Part shown: piece by piece, positions 1-15,400 of the stretch
Numbering within the stretch: the first letter of the stretch is position 1
Layout: the number at the start of each line of letters is the position of its first letter
Assembly (NCBI GenBank): GCA_040954595.2
Contig: CM082593.2
Span: 372,001-436,000, forward strand
Direction of reading: 5' to 3'
Length of the DNA: 64,000 nt
Source of the DNA: Balanoglossus misakiensis
Lineage: Eukaryota > Hemichordata
The notes under the pieces: generated by a model
Told to the model about the DNA's origin: nothing
Databases searched by the model: none
What the model saw: the letters and a program-made list of their open reading frames with translations, nothing else
Position numbers and translations under genes: made by a program

Positions 1-3000
1 CTATCCATTCAAATTATGTTTGGGCATATACATTAAATCGATATTGAAGAATATCTGAAATGCATTTTTTACAATATAGTAGAAAATTGATAGCAGATAT
101 TTATATGGCTTCGTGGATAATTGAAAGCGGTGATGCGCAAAGTCTTTGTTCGGAAGCGAAGGTAGATTGGACTGAACCATTATCATTAGAGGTGAACCAT
201 TTGAAGTTAATGTTGGCCAGAATGACATTGGAATAGCAATAAAAAGAGAAAACGCAAAAACTTGAAATAGCATTAATTTTAAAATGGTCTGTGTTTTGGT
301 CAAGTCGTGTATTGATATACTCTGAGTGATTTTGCTTTGAGGATGTTTTTTGAGACTGAGGTTTCTAGTTCTTAGAACATTTTAGGGGGCATTGTAATGA
401 GTTGAAGGGTTGGAATGTGGTTTGGTGAGCTTCAGCGACCCCCTGGGAATGCTTTGTTTGATGTGGAAATTTCGTGTTTGGAATACAGCTGGGACGTTCA
501 GGCCTCCTGGCAGAGGCCAAGCAGTCGCAGTTCAAAGGTTGTTTTGTGAAGAGTTAGGAATAGGCGTTGGAACACACTTCAACCGTGTCGTTTATACGTC
601 GTCTAACTTGCATTGGATATTCCGTAGTCGTTGGATACTTTCTGTGCACATTTTGAGCATTCACCTCGTACCATCATGGAATGGTGAGTCACTATCCTCT
701 CTGTGCCTTTCATTCAGACATCACTCACAAAGAAGCATTAAGGAAAATTTGTTTCTTCTACGTGTCTGACACTTGACAGAGATGACTTGCAGAGCTTAAA
801 ATCACAATAAGAATGTCGGCAAGTCAGACTTCACAGAAACAATGTCCTCTTGTGCTCACGTCCCCTCACCCATCTTCAGTTTGTCTGCTTAATTGCACAG
901 TTAAAATCGTGTCTAGCCAGAGTTTCAGAAACATTTATCACGTTTGTCACTACACAGTTGGCAAAATCAATCCTTATTTGAAAATGGAACTGTAAAGGGA
1001 GACGGTGATTTATATGCATGACTGGAAGTGATTTAGTGTTTTCTGTAGCTTGGACTGCAGAATTACCCATGATTGCAAGAGTAAATATGTTGTACACATC
1101 TGTATTGAGAAAATCAATTTATAAGAAATCAGCCAGGTCAATGCATGATACTCACCATGGTAGCATTAATGAGCTGTGGAACTTGATGGAAAAAAAATCC
1201 AATACCCGACTATTAAAGTGGTTTTACAAGGCCACTGAATTCTGATTTGAAGTGGCACTTTTGCTTCTGCGTGCCAAAAGGCAGTAATTCACTGCAGGAG
1301 GGTTTTTAAAGGGGAGTGGTTGGCTTCGGTGGGACAGAACGTTTCATTCCAACGCAGGAATGAAAGAATGTTGTAAAGAAGAAGAAGAAGGTGGCAGATA
1401 TGTACGACTGGTGTTTGCAAAAAGTTGTCCCTCTGATGCTCAACAACTTCAAAAATTGTTTCCTTATCATGTTAAGTTTAGTCTGCAGGTGTTTCTAACT
1501 TGTTGCTTTGGAAATGTAGTCATCAGCTAAAAGTGACATACGTTTTGATTTTGAGATATAGCCATTCTGCCAATAATACCGTCGCGACATGACTTGGTAC
1601 ACTTTCTGGACTGAGCCAATGTCTTTCAGTGTTGTTGAATTAAAATTCTAAACATATTCACGAATGTGGGTAGTTCGCCTGGTTATTCAATGTGCGCCTG
1701 CAGGCAAGCAGAATCCTTGTTTCAGCTTATCAGTCAGCTGTCTGCCTTGTAAATGTCAACCTTCATGGGATACCAGTTAGGTCAATGTGACCTTGATGAC
1801 CCCAATCTTGTGGGTCACTGTACAGACATTGCAATGTACTTCATCATTTTGTTCATGCGAACTTGTTGGACCAACTCAAATTTTACTGAAAAGAGAGTTA
1901 CATGTAGCTACTGCAAACCAGGAAATCTTCGCACCGAGAAATTTTGCGATGTCAACTGTTGTGACCATTTCGTGACAAAATAGTTTTGTGTTATTTGGTA
2001 GTTTGAAGAAAGAATCTCAAATGAATGTAAAATACTCAAAGTCAGGCTTTGTGTCATCTTCTTCAGCCCATCATCTATATGTGGACATGTGATTTCCTTC
2101 AAAAACATCAAGGAACTGTAGCAAGCAGATCTTTGCCCAGCCATGTGGATCAGATGTGTGTTTTAAGTCTTCTGCAAATTCAGTGTGGAAACCTTAAAGG
2201 AAATGTTGGCCTTTTTGAGTTCTGTTATCAGAGTAATGACTCTTCAATGAGCTTCTTTGGGAATCTGTCCGAGATTATCGAGATTATGGGAATCATTCCA
2301 AGGAATTTTGGAGAGCCAGTCTCATTACAAAGGATTACTGCAAGGCTGTGATTTGAGGAATATCTGATAATGATCACCTACAACTGAAACCCATCATTAT
2401 GAAACATGTCCAATCAGATTAAAATCAGCATGTATAGGTTCCATGTTTGCTTTCGTTCAGTTGTTTCTGTTCTTGTCTGCTGTTGTCGCAAGAATGTCAC
2501 ATTCGAATCTCGCACTTCGTAGCAGCAGCCAATGAGATTGTATTTTACTTGTATCTGCAACAAACCACATCACACTGACAGTTCAGCTTCACCTGAGTAG
2601 TGACTGCTGAACTGAGTCAAGCGTATGCTTGCGATCAATCTGACCATGGTCCTTTGCAATAACAAATATCAAGTGTTAAGAACAAGTTGTCAAAAGTTTA
2701 TGTTACAAGCTAGCTGCTTCAGAAATCGAGGGAACTCCTGGAATTTCTTTCTGTAACAAGTGTGTTGACTGCCAACAGATCTGAAAATACCAACATAATA
2801 TTCAAAGATTCCAGAGACATACATCCATACCATTAATTGAGAAAAACCACTTAATTTCCATTTCTCTGTGTACATTCCGACCATAGCGTTCTGCTGTTGG
2901 TTGAATCATATCAGTTGTACTGTCTAGACATTCAAAGTGTCCATTAAAGTCAGAACAGAACAAGATAGAAGGTGATTACAAGTCCACGACGTCACAGAAA

Positions 3001-6000
3001 AGATGTGTTCATTTCTTGTGCCGTGATAATGATAGTGCAGCAACATTTCATACATGTATGTCATCTTTAATTATTTTTGTTGTTTAATATCAATATTTAG
3101 GGTGAATTGAGTTATTGATGCATACCTCTATAATCAAGTTGAACTAATTTTTGTGCTCATTTTCCTCTCTCACACACATATACAAATACTCGTGCACGTA
3201 CACGCATACTCAGTGACACACACTCGCACACACACACAGGCACATTCAGGACTATCAGTATGTATGATATATAGGACAGTGACTTGTAAATTCTTTTATG
3301 GACAGGAGCTTTGGGACTCACATCCCAAGACCAAGTAAAATCTCTCCATTCCCGGGAGAGAATCACTGATAAGAGATTAGAAATCAAATTATCTTTTTTT
3401 TTGTCTGTGTTCAATTTCATCATAGTTGGACCCCAGAGGTTGTAAAACGTTTACTCTTGAGTATTGGGTCTTGATAAAGAAGAATCTGACCTGACTATGG
3501 TGAAATAGAGTAACTCTTTGGATAGTCACATACATTTATTACTGTGTGGAAGATTGACATACGATCATCTGTTGTGAAATACTTCATGTTTTTATTAGAT
3601 GTAATGGCATGTGTTGTGAAATAGGCCTTGTATGTCCCTAGCCAAGCATGTTTATTTATGATGAGGACACTCCCTTCTTGGATTAAGGAGACTATATCAG
3701 ATTCAAGGCCTTGCCAAGCTGGGTGAACTTGATGTCTATATGCATAATGTCTGTGTGTTCAGTTGTTGATTGTGGCATGAATTTAAAGTCCCGGTACCGG
3801 TACAAGTAACTTTCTGTCTTGTGCAATCAAAAACATTGTCCTGTTTGGGAAGTAATTGATGTGTTGCACGACCCTGTCATATGTTCAGGTCGGAGTCAGT
3901 CAACTGTTCAGGTCAACAGTTCGGGTCAGTTGAACACAAGCTGATCACAAGCAGGTTGTAAAAACAGGTTGTTCATGTAGGGGAACATGGTTGGGTGATT
4001 TTTGCTTTCTGGAAAGCAAAAACGCAACTTTGCTTATTGTTAGTTGTTTGTGTGACTCTATTAAAATGTGTGTGAATCCAGTAAAAATCCTTGTTTTTGC
4101 ATCGATGAAGTAAGTGTTACATTTGTTAAAAGTACATGTACTTGGTAATGGATGTAACATTGCATTGAGTTTGTTTGGTCAAAAATATAGATTTTTACCA
4201 TCAGATCAACATTCAGATACCTCTGTTGCCTGACTAGTTTTTTGAGAAAAACTAGGTCTTCTTCAACTGATTTTAGACTGTTGTAACTTAGAAATGGTAT
4301 TTATGAAAGAACTTCTCACCATCAAATCAGCTGTGTTGTGTAATTCATGATAATGCATAGAGTATCGATTTTGGTCGTCTTTCAATTGTATCCGAGAAGG
4401 AATTGTGGCTGCCGCAAGCAATAGAAAAGCTCAAGAGATTACAAAATGATGAGACTATTTGATTGAATGTTTGAGATGGCCAGCCACTTCCATTAAGCAA
4501 ATGGTATGCAATCCAGCAGATTCATTAAAATAATTACACTTGCTCGGGTAGACACAGCTGAAGGTCACACATAAGGTCATTGCAAAGAAGTTTTTACATC
4601 TATTTCTGATGGAGGCATCATCTGCTTTATATATGCACCAGTTCTTCTCGTTTTCGGATTTTCAAAGCTTACAGTGATTTCCAGTTTGATGTTAAAAGGA
4701 CAAAATACATACAATGTACAATCTTTGAAATTACGTGTATTATGTCTTAAGCTCCTGTTTGATATTGCATGTGTATATAGCGAGTCTGTACCAATCTCTA
4801 TCATTTCAGAGCAGAAATAAAAACACCATGGCATATCAACCATCAAAATTACATTGTGAACAAACCTTTATTCACTAGCTGTAAAAATTCCACACTTTAA
4901 TCAGCTATCACACAAGTGTCACTATTCAAGTGTACTTCTTTTTTTACTGGAGTCGGCACATTTATAAAATTATTCAAGTAGAAAGCAGGATTTATAAGCT
5001 CACCATTTGCCATTTGCTTTAGAACATCCCTGAGGACGAACACACAGAATGCAAATAGAGCATAGGTGTACACGTACATGTTGCAACTCAGCAGTCATGC
5101 TTTAAAAGCTTCTTTCAGGGCATTTAAAATTTGGCCAAAAACCCAAGTCATAATTGGACCCCTCCTCTCTTTATTAAAGCTTTCGGTGATTTCTGCCACC
5201 CCCCCCCACTCCAGTTTTTCAAATGTCAAACGATTGACGTAATCAGGATTTGGAAATTTCCTGGTGACGCCACGGATCGGTGGGAAACCATCTTTCTCTA
5301 ATCAGTCTCCTTCTCTTCTTTCTTCTCTCCATCACATGGTTTATTCCCAAAACTCCTCGGAATAAGAAAAATGACCTTTTTGAGATCTACTGTCTTACTA
5401 AGTACATTTCGGTGTGTTCATCAGGTCTGATGAACCTCCATTTACTCACACAGATATTTTCATGAGTTTGAAGTTTTTGAAACCAAGAAAAACATGTATG
5501 TATTTTGACATAGCACAGACATAACACACATATTGTTTTTGTAGACTTTGCTGTATCGCTGAGCAAAATGTACCTGAACAGTGAGGCCGATTGTGACATA
5601 AGGTCACAGGCCATCCCTAGTGCAAGTGATAATTATGTTTTCCTGTACTGCAGTCATCGTATCAGGTTACTTCAATGAGAAAACTCAATATCAACCACTG
5701 TGACATTTGACCTGAATCCAGTTTGTCCTGAGAACTTCTGCGTGGCAGATGTAATGAGGCCAGAAAATTGAACCTGATATATGACACATTTTAATGGCCA
5801 GTTTATATAGGAAAATAAATTGTGCATGATCATAATATTTTACAATGATCTCTTATGACACGTGCCTCTGTTACCTCTGGTCCCTTGTAGTTTTCAGCAC
5901 ATATACTTTCGCAAGTCCATGCCTGTGGAAAAGTGGAAACAATCTTCCCAGATTGAACATGTACTGATGGAATATTTACCAATCAGGCAAAGACACTCGG

Positions 6001-6473
6001 AGTATCCATTCCTGATCCAGGATTGGGAATTCTAAACTAATCACTGCAAGGAATGAAAGAGCCACAGACTTATCACCTTTCAAAACAGTCTCTTTTGAAC
6101 AAATAAATCGACTTATTCTGGTTCTGTTCTAAAAAAAGACGAGAGATTAAAGCCTAAGCTTTCTTTTAAAGTGACGCAAATTTTAATGTATATCCTCTTT
6201 GTTATGAGACATCTTTCAAAAACCAGTATTTTCTAAACCAGCTTAATTTTGTTATATAACCAGTGAATGGGATTTTTTAGGGTGTACTAACAAGGAAAAG
6301 CTTCCCATTGACTTCTTTTCCCTCAAGCTTTATCCTCTTTATGTGAGGGATTTGAGATCAGAACTCAATTATATAATGTATTCCCATCGTCATCCGTGTT
6401 CAGGATATCTGATGTATTGTCTGTAACATCCACAGATTCTCATATTTTTCCTTTTTATTCTTTTTTTTTCCAG
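1..6473. other. No gene recognised; upstream or 5' intron of RAPGEF
   Basis: I searched for the missing RAPGEF first exon (phase 0 donor, Met, then a basic KNPAERTPQ-like stretch) and did not find one, so it probably lies left of the window. Open frames are short and lack family features. A reverse frame from 303 runs off the left edge with a hydrophobic start but no splice or family support. A CA-rich microsatellite sits at about 3170-3240. Confidence 0.5.
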
Positions 6474-9400
6474 GACATGCAGTATATCTATTCCCAGCTC
6501 CATGGAATGGAAGCATTGAATTCCCTGAGAGAACCTGCGTTGAGGGCGATATGCAAAACGATCCGCTACGAATTCCACGACGCTAATGATATTCTCTACT
6601 GGTGAGTTGCATTGTCCTCATCCCACTATTGAGGGCAGTATACTGGATTAAATCGTTAGCTTTTATTTACGGTCTGTGATGGTTTTACAATCCCACCATA
6701 AGAGGGCAGGATTTCACTTTCAGTGGCTGCTTAAAATTATTAAGTCGTGTGTGGTCGACATTTACTAACGTTACAATTAAACAGAGTTTATGTCAGAAGT
6801 TCACATTGATGATTATGAATCAAATCTAGGATGTGGAAAGCCACAAGAGTTGTCAGGGTTTCACGTCTACTGTTCCAATTCACCAAATCTTACTTCATTT
6901 CTCCAGGGGTTGCTTTTCAAATTAGCATTGCCTCATTTATCATATTAGTTGTCCTTAAATGTCCACCTGATATGAACAATTTGATTTTGTAATTCTGATC
7001 TCCTGGAGCTATGCACTCTCCAAAATGGCAAATTTACAAGTTTTATTTTTGCAATGGAGTGGAAAATCTCCTTTCACAGATACTGTAATAAAAGTTTAGT
7101 GCTACATGCAGAAAATGACCTTCCATAGCATTTCAGTCATTAATTGAGAGCATTCCATATCACCTTTTTTTCCTTTACAGCACCTCCACCTGAGACACTA
7201 ATATCATATTGATATCAGCATGGGTTCTTCCAGAACTGAAATGAACACTTGACTCGACTGACTTGTAAAACTAGTCACACAAGACCATTTGCACTTTTGA
7301 GTAATTTTTCATTTCCTGTCAATGAATAATAATTTTTTCCCCGTCTTCATTTGGTTTCACAGTCGAGATGATCTCAGCTCCTCATGGTTCATTTTACTGA
7401 CAGGTTCTGTGTTCATCGATGGCTCTATGTATTTACCACGAAGCAGGTATGTAGGAAAAATGAAAAACACCAGTTTCCATGGCAATTTAAAGTTTGTTTG
7501 CAGCTTATTCCATGGTTGATCATAATCTCCCATCTTGTTCCAGTAGTGATGGGAAAAAATTTCTATATTTCTGTTTGACAAGTTTGGAGTTCATTGTATT
7601 TGTACGTTTAAAGACACATTTATTTGTCAAAAACCATCCCTTCTTTAGTTCATAAGAAATGCAATCACTAGTCCAAAGCAGACTTCAGAACAACACTGAA
7701 GGATACAGATGGCCTTCCCCTGGAGATATGGAAAATTAAATCCTTCATTTACAGAAAAATATCATCAGGATTATAATTGAGTCGAAGGCCCAAAGCTATT
7801 TGCTCTGTGTGGCTTGATGAAATGTCATCAGCATTTCTTCGTTTCTCCCGCTGCATGATAATGACGATAATGTATCGTTAAAGTGGCATTGTAATGTGAT
7901 GGTACTTGTAGATTAATAAAGGGGACCCTAGTGAAATATGAGCCTTTGAGTTGAGTTACGTGGATAGCAGAGACTTGTGATCTAGTTTGTGAGCGAACAA
8001 GACATGTACTCTCTCTGCTTGCCATATACTATTTTGAGTCTCATCCCGATTGGATGTAATGCTTGATTTGGACTTCTTGAAGACTGATATTTATTTATCA
8101 GATAAGGTATGGTACTGGTTTATTTAGGTCTGTTCTTTAACTTTTTTCTTTTACAGAAGTGAGTTGTCTTAAAATTTGTCATTATGTTTGTATAAAATGT
8201 GTTTGATGGAGATTTGGTTCTATTGCATGCCCGTTTTCTTGAGGTGGGACTTTGTTGCCCGTTTTGATTTCCTTGCTACATGAATTGGTATGGTAGATCC
8301 GAGGTTTGAATTGTTTAAATTGTTTAAAGTAGCTATTTTGCCCTTAAATCTGGCTTGTAAATTTTCTAATGATACTGGGTTTTCTGTGTCGTTTTGATGA
8401 GGGAGACTTTTATTGACTAAGCCTGGGTCTAGATGGTAGTTATTAGAAAGCGTTTATCAATCAGCATGGTAAATTACACGCAGGTCTTCATCCAAGCCAT
8501 CAATTATAGACAAGAGTTCAGAAAAGTGAAAGTGAATTTATTGAATGTGCAATAAAGCAGCGTAATGACGTTGAATATCCCGCTGAAAATTTATTAAAAA
8601 TGATCATGTTAAGTATGCCTTGTTGAGTAGAACCATCTATTATCAAAGCTTTGATGGCCAGAAGTTAGTTCATTTGGACACTTTTTATATCGCTGGGTGA
8701 CCTGACTCGTATGCAAATAATCGTGCTGGGTAATTTGTCTTGGCATATCTCAGCCAACAGCATGACTTCTATTTTATTGCTGACTTTCACTGTACATCAA
8801 CATTGCCACCAGTGATGGGAGAGTTTGAACATCAGAACGTGCTGTTCTTGCAAAAATATTGCGCTTAAAACTCCAGTATCTCTCGGCTAACTTCTGGCTA
8901 TTTTCCCCGTGCATCAGCTGCTGTTTCATGTTCTACTCTGGATAGATATATTTTGTAATACAATATGATATAACCCAATCACCCACATTTCTCTGTGTTT
9001 GGGTTCAACCGTACCATAGAAACACTAAGGTTATTCCACTTTGTTAGGGAAGGAAGGTTTCAGCAAATCCACAGGCTTTGATACAGCGGCTCTGTTCAGC
9101 AACAGACAGTCTAAACCGCGGTAGTGGCTCCAACAATATCTAAATCACTGCACTTGTCAACCAAGGAAAATGGACAGTTTCCTCTTGTAAGAAATTTATC
9201 TCATGTTGTAACCCCAAGCTAAATGTCTTTCTTAAATGTCATGTCAAGCTAGATTGAGTCTGTAGACAAGTATGTTGTCATGGAAACCAGTTTCTTTGGT
9301 TTCTCAGTTGTAAATGAGAAATATTTTTACAGAAAAATCTTCATAGTAAAAATAATCAAAAATGGATATTAAAATTGATGAAATATGAGTGTACAGTTAG

Positions 9401-12400
9401 TGATCATATTCCTTCAAAATCTGAAATGAAATGAATTGTTCACCTAGATTTGTTCTAGTGGTTCTACATGTTACCTGCGATTGCAAGGGAAAATGCAATT
9501 CACTTTGGGGTTTATCAAACTTCAAGCCTTTATGTACAACACCCAGATCTGCCTCCAACAAGCAATTTACAAGCAATTACATCTCTTAGAACACATTTGT
9601 CATAACCGCAATCAATATTGTCACATCGCAATTACAAGTTGACGCGGTTTTGCGAATATCGATGCACCTTATGGACTTTTCAAACAACTGTATTTGCATA
9701 TAAGTGGAAGAGAGACAGTTGGACTTTACCCACAGGTGTTGAATGAGGAAATAAAAACCCTGGCCTGTGAATTGTGGCAGTGTTGGCGTAGACACAGAGT
9801 CTGGATGATGGCTCCCGTGGGTGTGTGTGTGTTGTAATAAAAAATAAGAAGCTATGAATACATTGAGGTAGAACTTGATAAACACCTCTTCAGGAGCCTG
9901 AGCACTCAGAGTCAGAAGTTGTGCGAAAGTTGTATCTTATTACGGTAGATTTCAGTCAAATTTGTACCAAGAGAGAATATTAGGGTTTTCTGGAGTGGAA
10001 GATGTCTTTTTGCCGGGATTTTATTTCATCGGGAAAGGTGGTTGAGTGATGGATGGAGCAATAAGACTAATGGACATGGGTAAGTTGTCATCAGTAAATC
10101 GCGTTCAATGTGGTGTAATTGACAACCGAGCTCATTCAGGTTTTAATATGAATTTTCTAGCGCGTGACTCGGATAATGCCAGGAGCTGTCTTTGCTGAAA
10201 ACACTCCCAATGACGGGTAATTTGATTTTCCTGGGTATCAGTTGTTTTGTCTGATGGAGGAGGCGTCATTAGACCTGTGAGGTTGTTTTGCTTTTCTTGT
10301 TAGCATGTATCAGAAGGTCAACTTGTGCAACAGTCTGTTCTGTTGCCGTGCTTCTGTGCGTACCCCCAGGGCGATAATCAGTATTCACATTTTTGGTAAA
10401 AATGATTCGCTGTACTTGAAGTCTTCCAGTCATATTCATGCAGATTTTATTCCGTGACATTTCGCGTTGAATTTCTTTTTCACAAGTGGAGGGGGACTGA
10501 TCACAACATCTCACGTTGCTTGTTCACTTGTACGGGTAAGTGAAGCAGATATTTATTCCTATTTTGTCATTTTGTTCACACTTGGTTGCACAAGTGATGT
10601 TTTATTCCTATCATGATTCCAGAAACAGTCATCTGCTTGTGATCTTGGGAATATTGATGTACCGTTATGATTTGACCCTGAAGGAATGGTGTTGCTTGAA
10701 AACTGCAAAATAAGCAGTGCTCTCATATTCCTCATTCTTGAGACATTTTGCACAGTAGATGTAATATTGAAAGAATAGGATCAGATCAAACTATGATAGT
10801 TGGTGTGTGTGTGGGGGGGGGGGGATTTTGATGTTATGCATCAGGTGAATAAAATGCTTTAATTCACATGCCATGTTGCAGTACATAGTCAGTAATAAAC
10901 AGATAAAATTTGACAGGAACATAGTGTGAATCAGTGTAACAGACTTTGTATTCTGAGAACGGTTCTGTCAGAATTGTTTGTTATGCAGAGACATAAACTG
11001 GCAGACTGTAATGTACAGAATAACCATCAAGGGATGCAATGAAGGTATTTTAAGTGCCGGTTTTACTGATGACATCTGAAGCAGCCTCGATATCAATGAT
11101 CAGTGATGTAATAGTGAACAGAAAAATCAATACTTAGGTCTAATTGGGTATGTGCCCACAATCTACTGTGTATCTGTACATCGTTAACACACGTAATAAA
11201 ATGTACTTTGACTCAAATGTGCCCCGCATTCAGCAAATTGCACACATTTTCCTTATGGTTTGCCAGCTATTAAACTTTCACAGATGTTGATGATTGTCAG
11301 GACAATATCAGTAATGTGTGCAGAGTTTCTTAGAAATCATAAACACTGAGGTTGTCACGATATTTATGTAGACAGATTGTGGGACATAGGTGTGGGCAGG
11401 TTTTAGTAAATCCCTTCTCAAGGAGACAGTTTTGAAATGATAGAAATATACTGATTATATAACACATGTGTGTGCGCACTCGAATGAAATATATGAAAAT
11501 CTAGTTCCCTATGCATAAAAAATCAAATTGACCTTAATACGTGCCGTCATAGAAATTTGCCCGCATTTCACAAATTGTGTTATCTTTTGAGCAGATAATC
11601 AGTAGAGGTAAGAAGTTTGACGTAGAATGTAGGAAGGCGTGATTTTAGTACATGTAACTATCAATGTAGGTGTAAGATGGTTTATCAAGTAGCATTTAAT
11701 TTCTGTCAAACTAATGGACTTGGACTTTTAACTGCGGAGGGAATGATTTGCTGGTTTAAAGATTGTGATCTTAAAAGTTCTTCTGTTTAGTTTAAGATGC
11801 AGTGCAGAAATCAGGGCTGTGTGTGTGTAAAATCACAAATCAATGTACATAGGTGTGTATACACATACACACATACAAACACACACATTCACACACATGT
11901 ACATACGTCATACAAAACCTACGTATGTATGTACGTACGTATGTATGTAAATATGTAAATACATACGTACGTACATACGTAGACATACGGCATACCAGCT
12001 AGTATGCTAATCTGTAGAAAATGGCTTGAATTCACTCACAGAACTGAAGGTTGGGATTACAAAGGAGGTGAATTGGCTCCATTTGTGAGCATTATGTTCG
12101 AGAAACCTCTGATACTATAAATACTCTCAAGAATTTGAAGGTTTGGGAATGTTTTGTCGTCAAATAATCACACAACAATTGCATCTTTCTGCTTTGTTGA
12201 CTTCTTAGAGAGTTATTTCCCACAATGCTTTTCACCAAAACATTCCTTTTAAATTGAAGTGGTTGTCTGGAGAGCCTTATTCTCTGACATAGTTCTGTCA
12301 CTCAGGTTTTTGTTCTGTTAGAAAAACCATGATGAACATAATATTGACAGTGCTCACAAAATTTGATCAGCAACCTGGCACGGAATAATAAACAGCATGC

Positions 12401-15400
12401 ATATTGGTGCATCTGACAGACTGATATTGGTACTAGTACTATGCTATAAGTAGCAACAACAATCAATTCTGTACTGGAATTGTTTTTGGTCAAGGTGGTG
12501 TTGATTACACTCTTTATCTCCAAATTAAAGAGAAAGGATTAATTTAATTGAGAACAAAGATAGCAACTTCCAATCATGGCTTATTTGTACAATGTCTGTG
12601 TGAAGGCTGCCAGCTGTTATTAGAGGTACATAACCCGAGTTTTGGAGCATTCAGGGTTGGAAGTACTGAAGCAGGTGTACGTGTCTCTCTTGATAGTTTT
12701 TTCATTTCATGCTCAAAATAGATTACACTGCATGTCACAAAGCTTGCACCATGAATTTAAATGAGAGATCTGATCTAGACAAGTCATTTAAGTTGAAAAC
12801 AGCTATCCGTTTTATCAGTTCTGTATGTATGTCAACTTTTACATCAAGTGGTTGAAAGTCCATTTACTTCCAGTCACTAGAAGCATTCAGAAATATGGCT
12901 CACACGTTTGTTAAGTAGTGTGTCTTATTGAGTATCTGTCAAAGGCAGTAGACACTTCAGAATCAGAGTACCAAGAAAACACAATTATTGCGTTTTTGGG
13001 CAAATACCAGTACCAATATTATCGGTGTTTAGTGGTGAAATAGAATAATCCTATTGTATCCAAGGTAGCTGGGTTGTTAAATCATGTAATGTTAGAGGTT
13101 ATGTCTGTCAAATAATTGAGTCGGTCTTTGACATGGGGCTTTTGTCTTTGTGACATCAAATAGTGTCATTGTTAACATAGAGGAAGCCCCCCCCTCTTTT
13201 GTGTTGTCGGCCGTTTCCAAACAAGTGACAGTTTGAGACAAGCTATAGAGTTGTGGCTGTGAATATAAATGAGGTAGGTGTGATCATAACAATGGGACAG
13301 AGGTCAAGCAACCTGCGTAGTTCGGCCAAACAACAGTTCAGAAGAGAAGTGTATTCATGGTGAATGACTTCTTAAAGTGCTAGCGTTGTGTTCCTTAGTG
13401 TTGTGTTGTCCTTTACTCTCCTCGGCCAGGATTTAATCAGCGGCCATGAAAATGGAATCGACGTGCCGACGATACTCCGCGCCACGGCAGCGGTTTGGGA
13501 TGACTGGAATGTTTTATCGTTCTAAATCCATGAGTACTTTGTTGACAGAGAGGTAAGACCGACAAAACAATGACTAAGACATCGCCTCTGTGTATCAAGA
13601 CTTCACAGAACTGGTTGTTGCTTTTGAAAGTAACTTTTGAAGGCCAGAGACAGGATTTAAATATATTAGAATTTGGAGTGTCTGAAATTGTGGTTGGTTG
13701 ATTGATTGGTTGATTGATTTATACAAATGTAAGCGCAAATATGTGTCAAGATACACAGTGAGTGGTGAGTGTCATTGTATGTGACTGAGCAAACAGGTGT
13801 TAAGGACAATAAATACACAGAACTCAAATAATTGATGGAATCGTACCATGACGGGACCTACCACAGCAGACATTTAAGTCAACTTACTGCCAATACATGT
13901 ATGCAGAGTTTATTATCATCATAACTATTATTATTATTATTAGTAGTAGTATTGGTTTTACTGGTATTAATAATGATTTGGCTTGTAAACAAGAATGATA
14001 TGAGTAAACAAAATAACTTTTTAACAGTTATGTGCCAGCTATTTTTTCAGTATTTCTGCTGTGATTGGGTTTGAGCTAGATTTATTATTCTTTATTTTCT
14101 TCTTTTCAAATCCTATTCACATTCCGGCCAACCCTTTCCGGTTGCAGGTTACAGAGCTCGCCTCACTTCGCTGCTCTTCTTATTTATAGTTCTAGTGACC
14201 TTGCTCTTAACCTTTGACCCTGTGACCCTGGAAAACTTCAACCAAGAAACCATCTAATACGTACAAAAACATGGTGTTCTTGAAAAAAAGGAAAGAAAAG
14301 ACATGCATTATACATTGGGAGACAATAAAAGATTAAGTTTATCTCAATATTTCAAGACGTCTAGCATGGCCACCACAAAGATGATAAAACTGATATTGAA
14401 ATTGGAAGTTTGAATATTGCAAAGAGTGCACTGTTCAAATATTTTAGTTTTACTGAAAGAATGAAAAGAAGAGGTATTGAAAACCTGGTTTGTAAAGCAA
14501 ACAGTTTTAAATTGTGCTAACATTTAATAGCTGTCGCCATTTCCTAAGTAATCAGGGATTCAGATAAATGGATTTTATAAGTTTGTGTTTTCTGGCCATG
14601 CAACAAGTCTGCAAGCTGTTTTTAAATGTCAGAAAATGCAAAAGGTTTGATGCATGTATTAAAGACGTGACTAGGTTCAGTACATGCCGCAAGAAGTTTT
14701 GAATAATGGTTGGCTTTGGAAAACAAATATTCCAAGGGATATTTACATCACATGTACTAACTAGGCGTCGCTGATCATTGCCACATTAGATACAACTACC
14801 TGCAGCTAAAAATACTCCACTTATCAACAAGCCTGAGAAATGTTTCTCATTAAATACTTCTGTAGGCAACCATTTTAAATTTTCTCTTTGAGCGTCTTGC
14901 ATTTGATTCAACTTTGGCATTTTGAGTGAAGTTTTCTCTTTTGGTTGTTTCTGGACAAGATTACCTGCAAGTAACATTATTAGCACTGGCCTTAAAACGT
15001 GTCAAATGGAATAGCTGGAATATGATAGGCTTTCAGCATGAACCTTTCATCTCAGGGGGTGTTTTTCGTCAAAATCACTATTTTAATGATTGGTTTTAAG
15101 GTGTTTTTACATTTCAAATTTATATTAGTTTGTGTAATATTAATAGAGTGCTTTAGTTCTACTGATAATAGTGAACTGTTGTTCCTTTTTTGCTTTTATT
15201 TAGAAACAGTGTAGGCTTGTCAGTGAAACTAATTGTTAGATTTTACTTCTGTGGGGAATTACGTTCTCATTAAATTGTTATTTCTGTCAGTGTGTGTGGA
15301 GATTATACAACAGATCGTTCGTCATCAGAAAAGCTGTGGAGTATCATTCCTGCTGTGATTTTTCTGGAGGGCACACCACTGCAAGAGAATAAAAATAACT

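Noticed and set aside
1-303. Reverse-strand open frame at the left edge with a hydrophobic start
   Set aside because: No family similarity, no splice or promoter support, AT-rich composition, and it runs off the window; could be checked with the neighbouring sequence.
676-683. ATG followed by GTGAGT upstream of RAPGEF exon 1
   Set aside because: Its phase would shift the frame of exon 6474-6601.
10049-10079. Short ATG-initiated segment followed by a strong donor GG/GTAAGT
   Set aside because: Ends in phase 1, which does not fit exon 16842 (needs phase 2); no other compatible acceptor was found.
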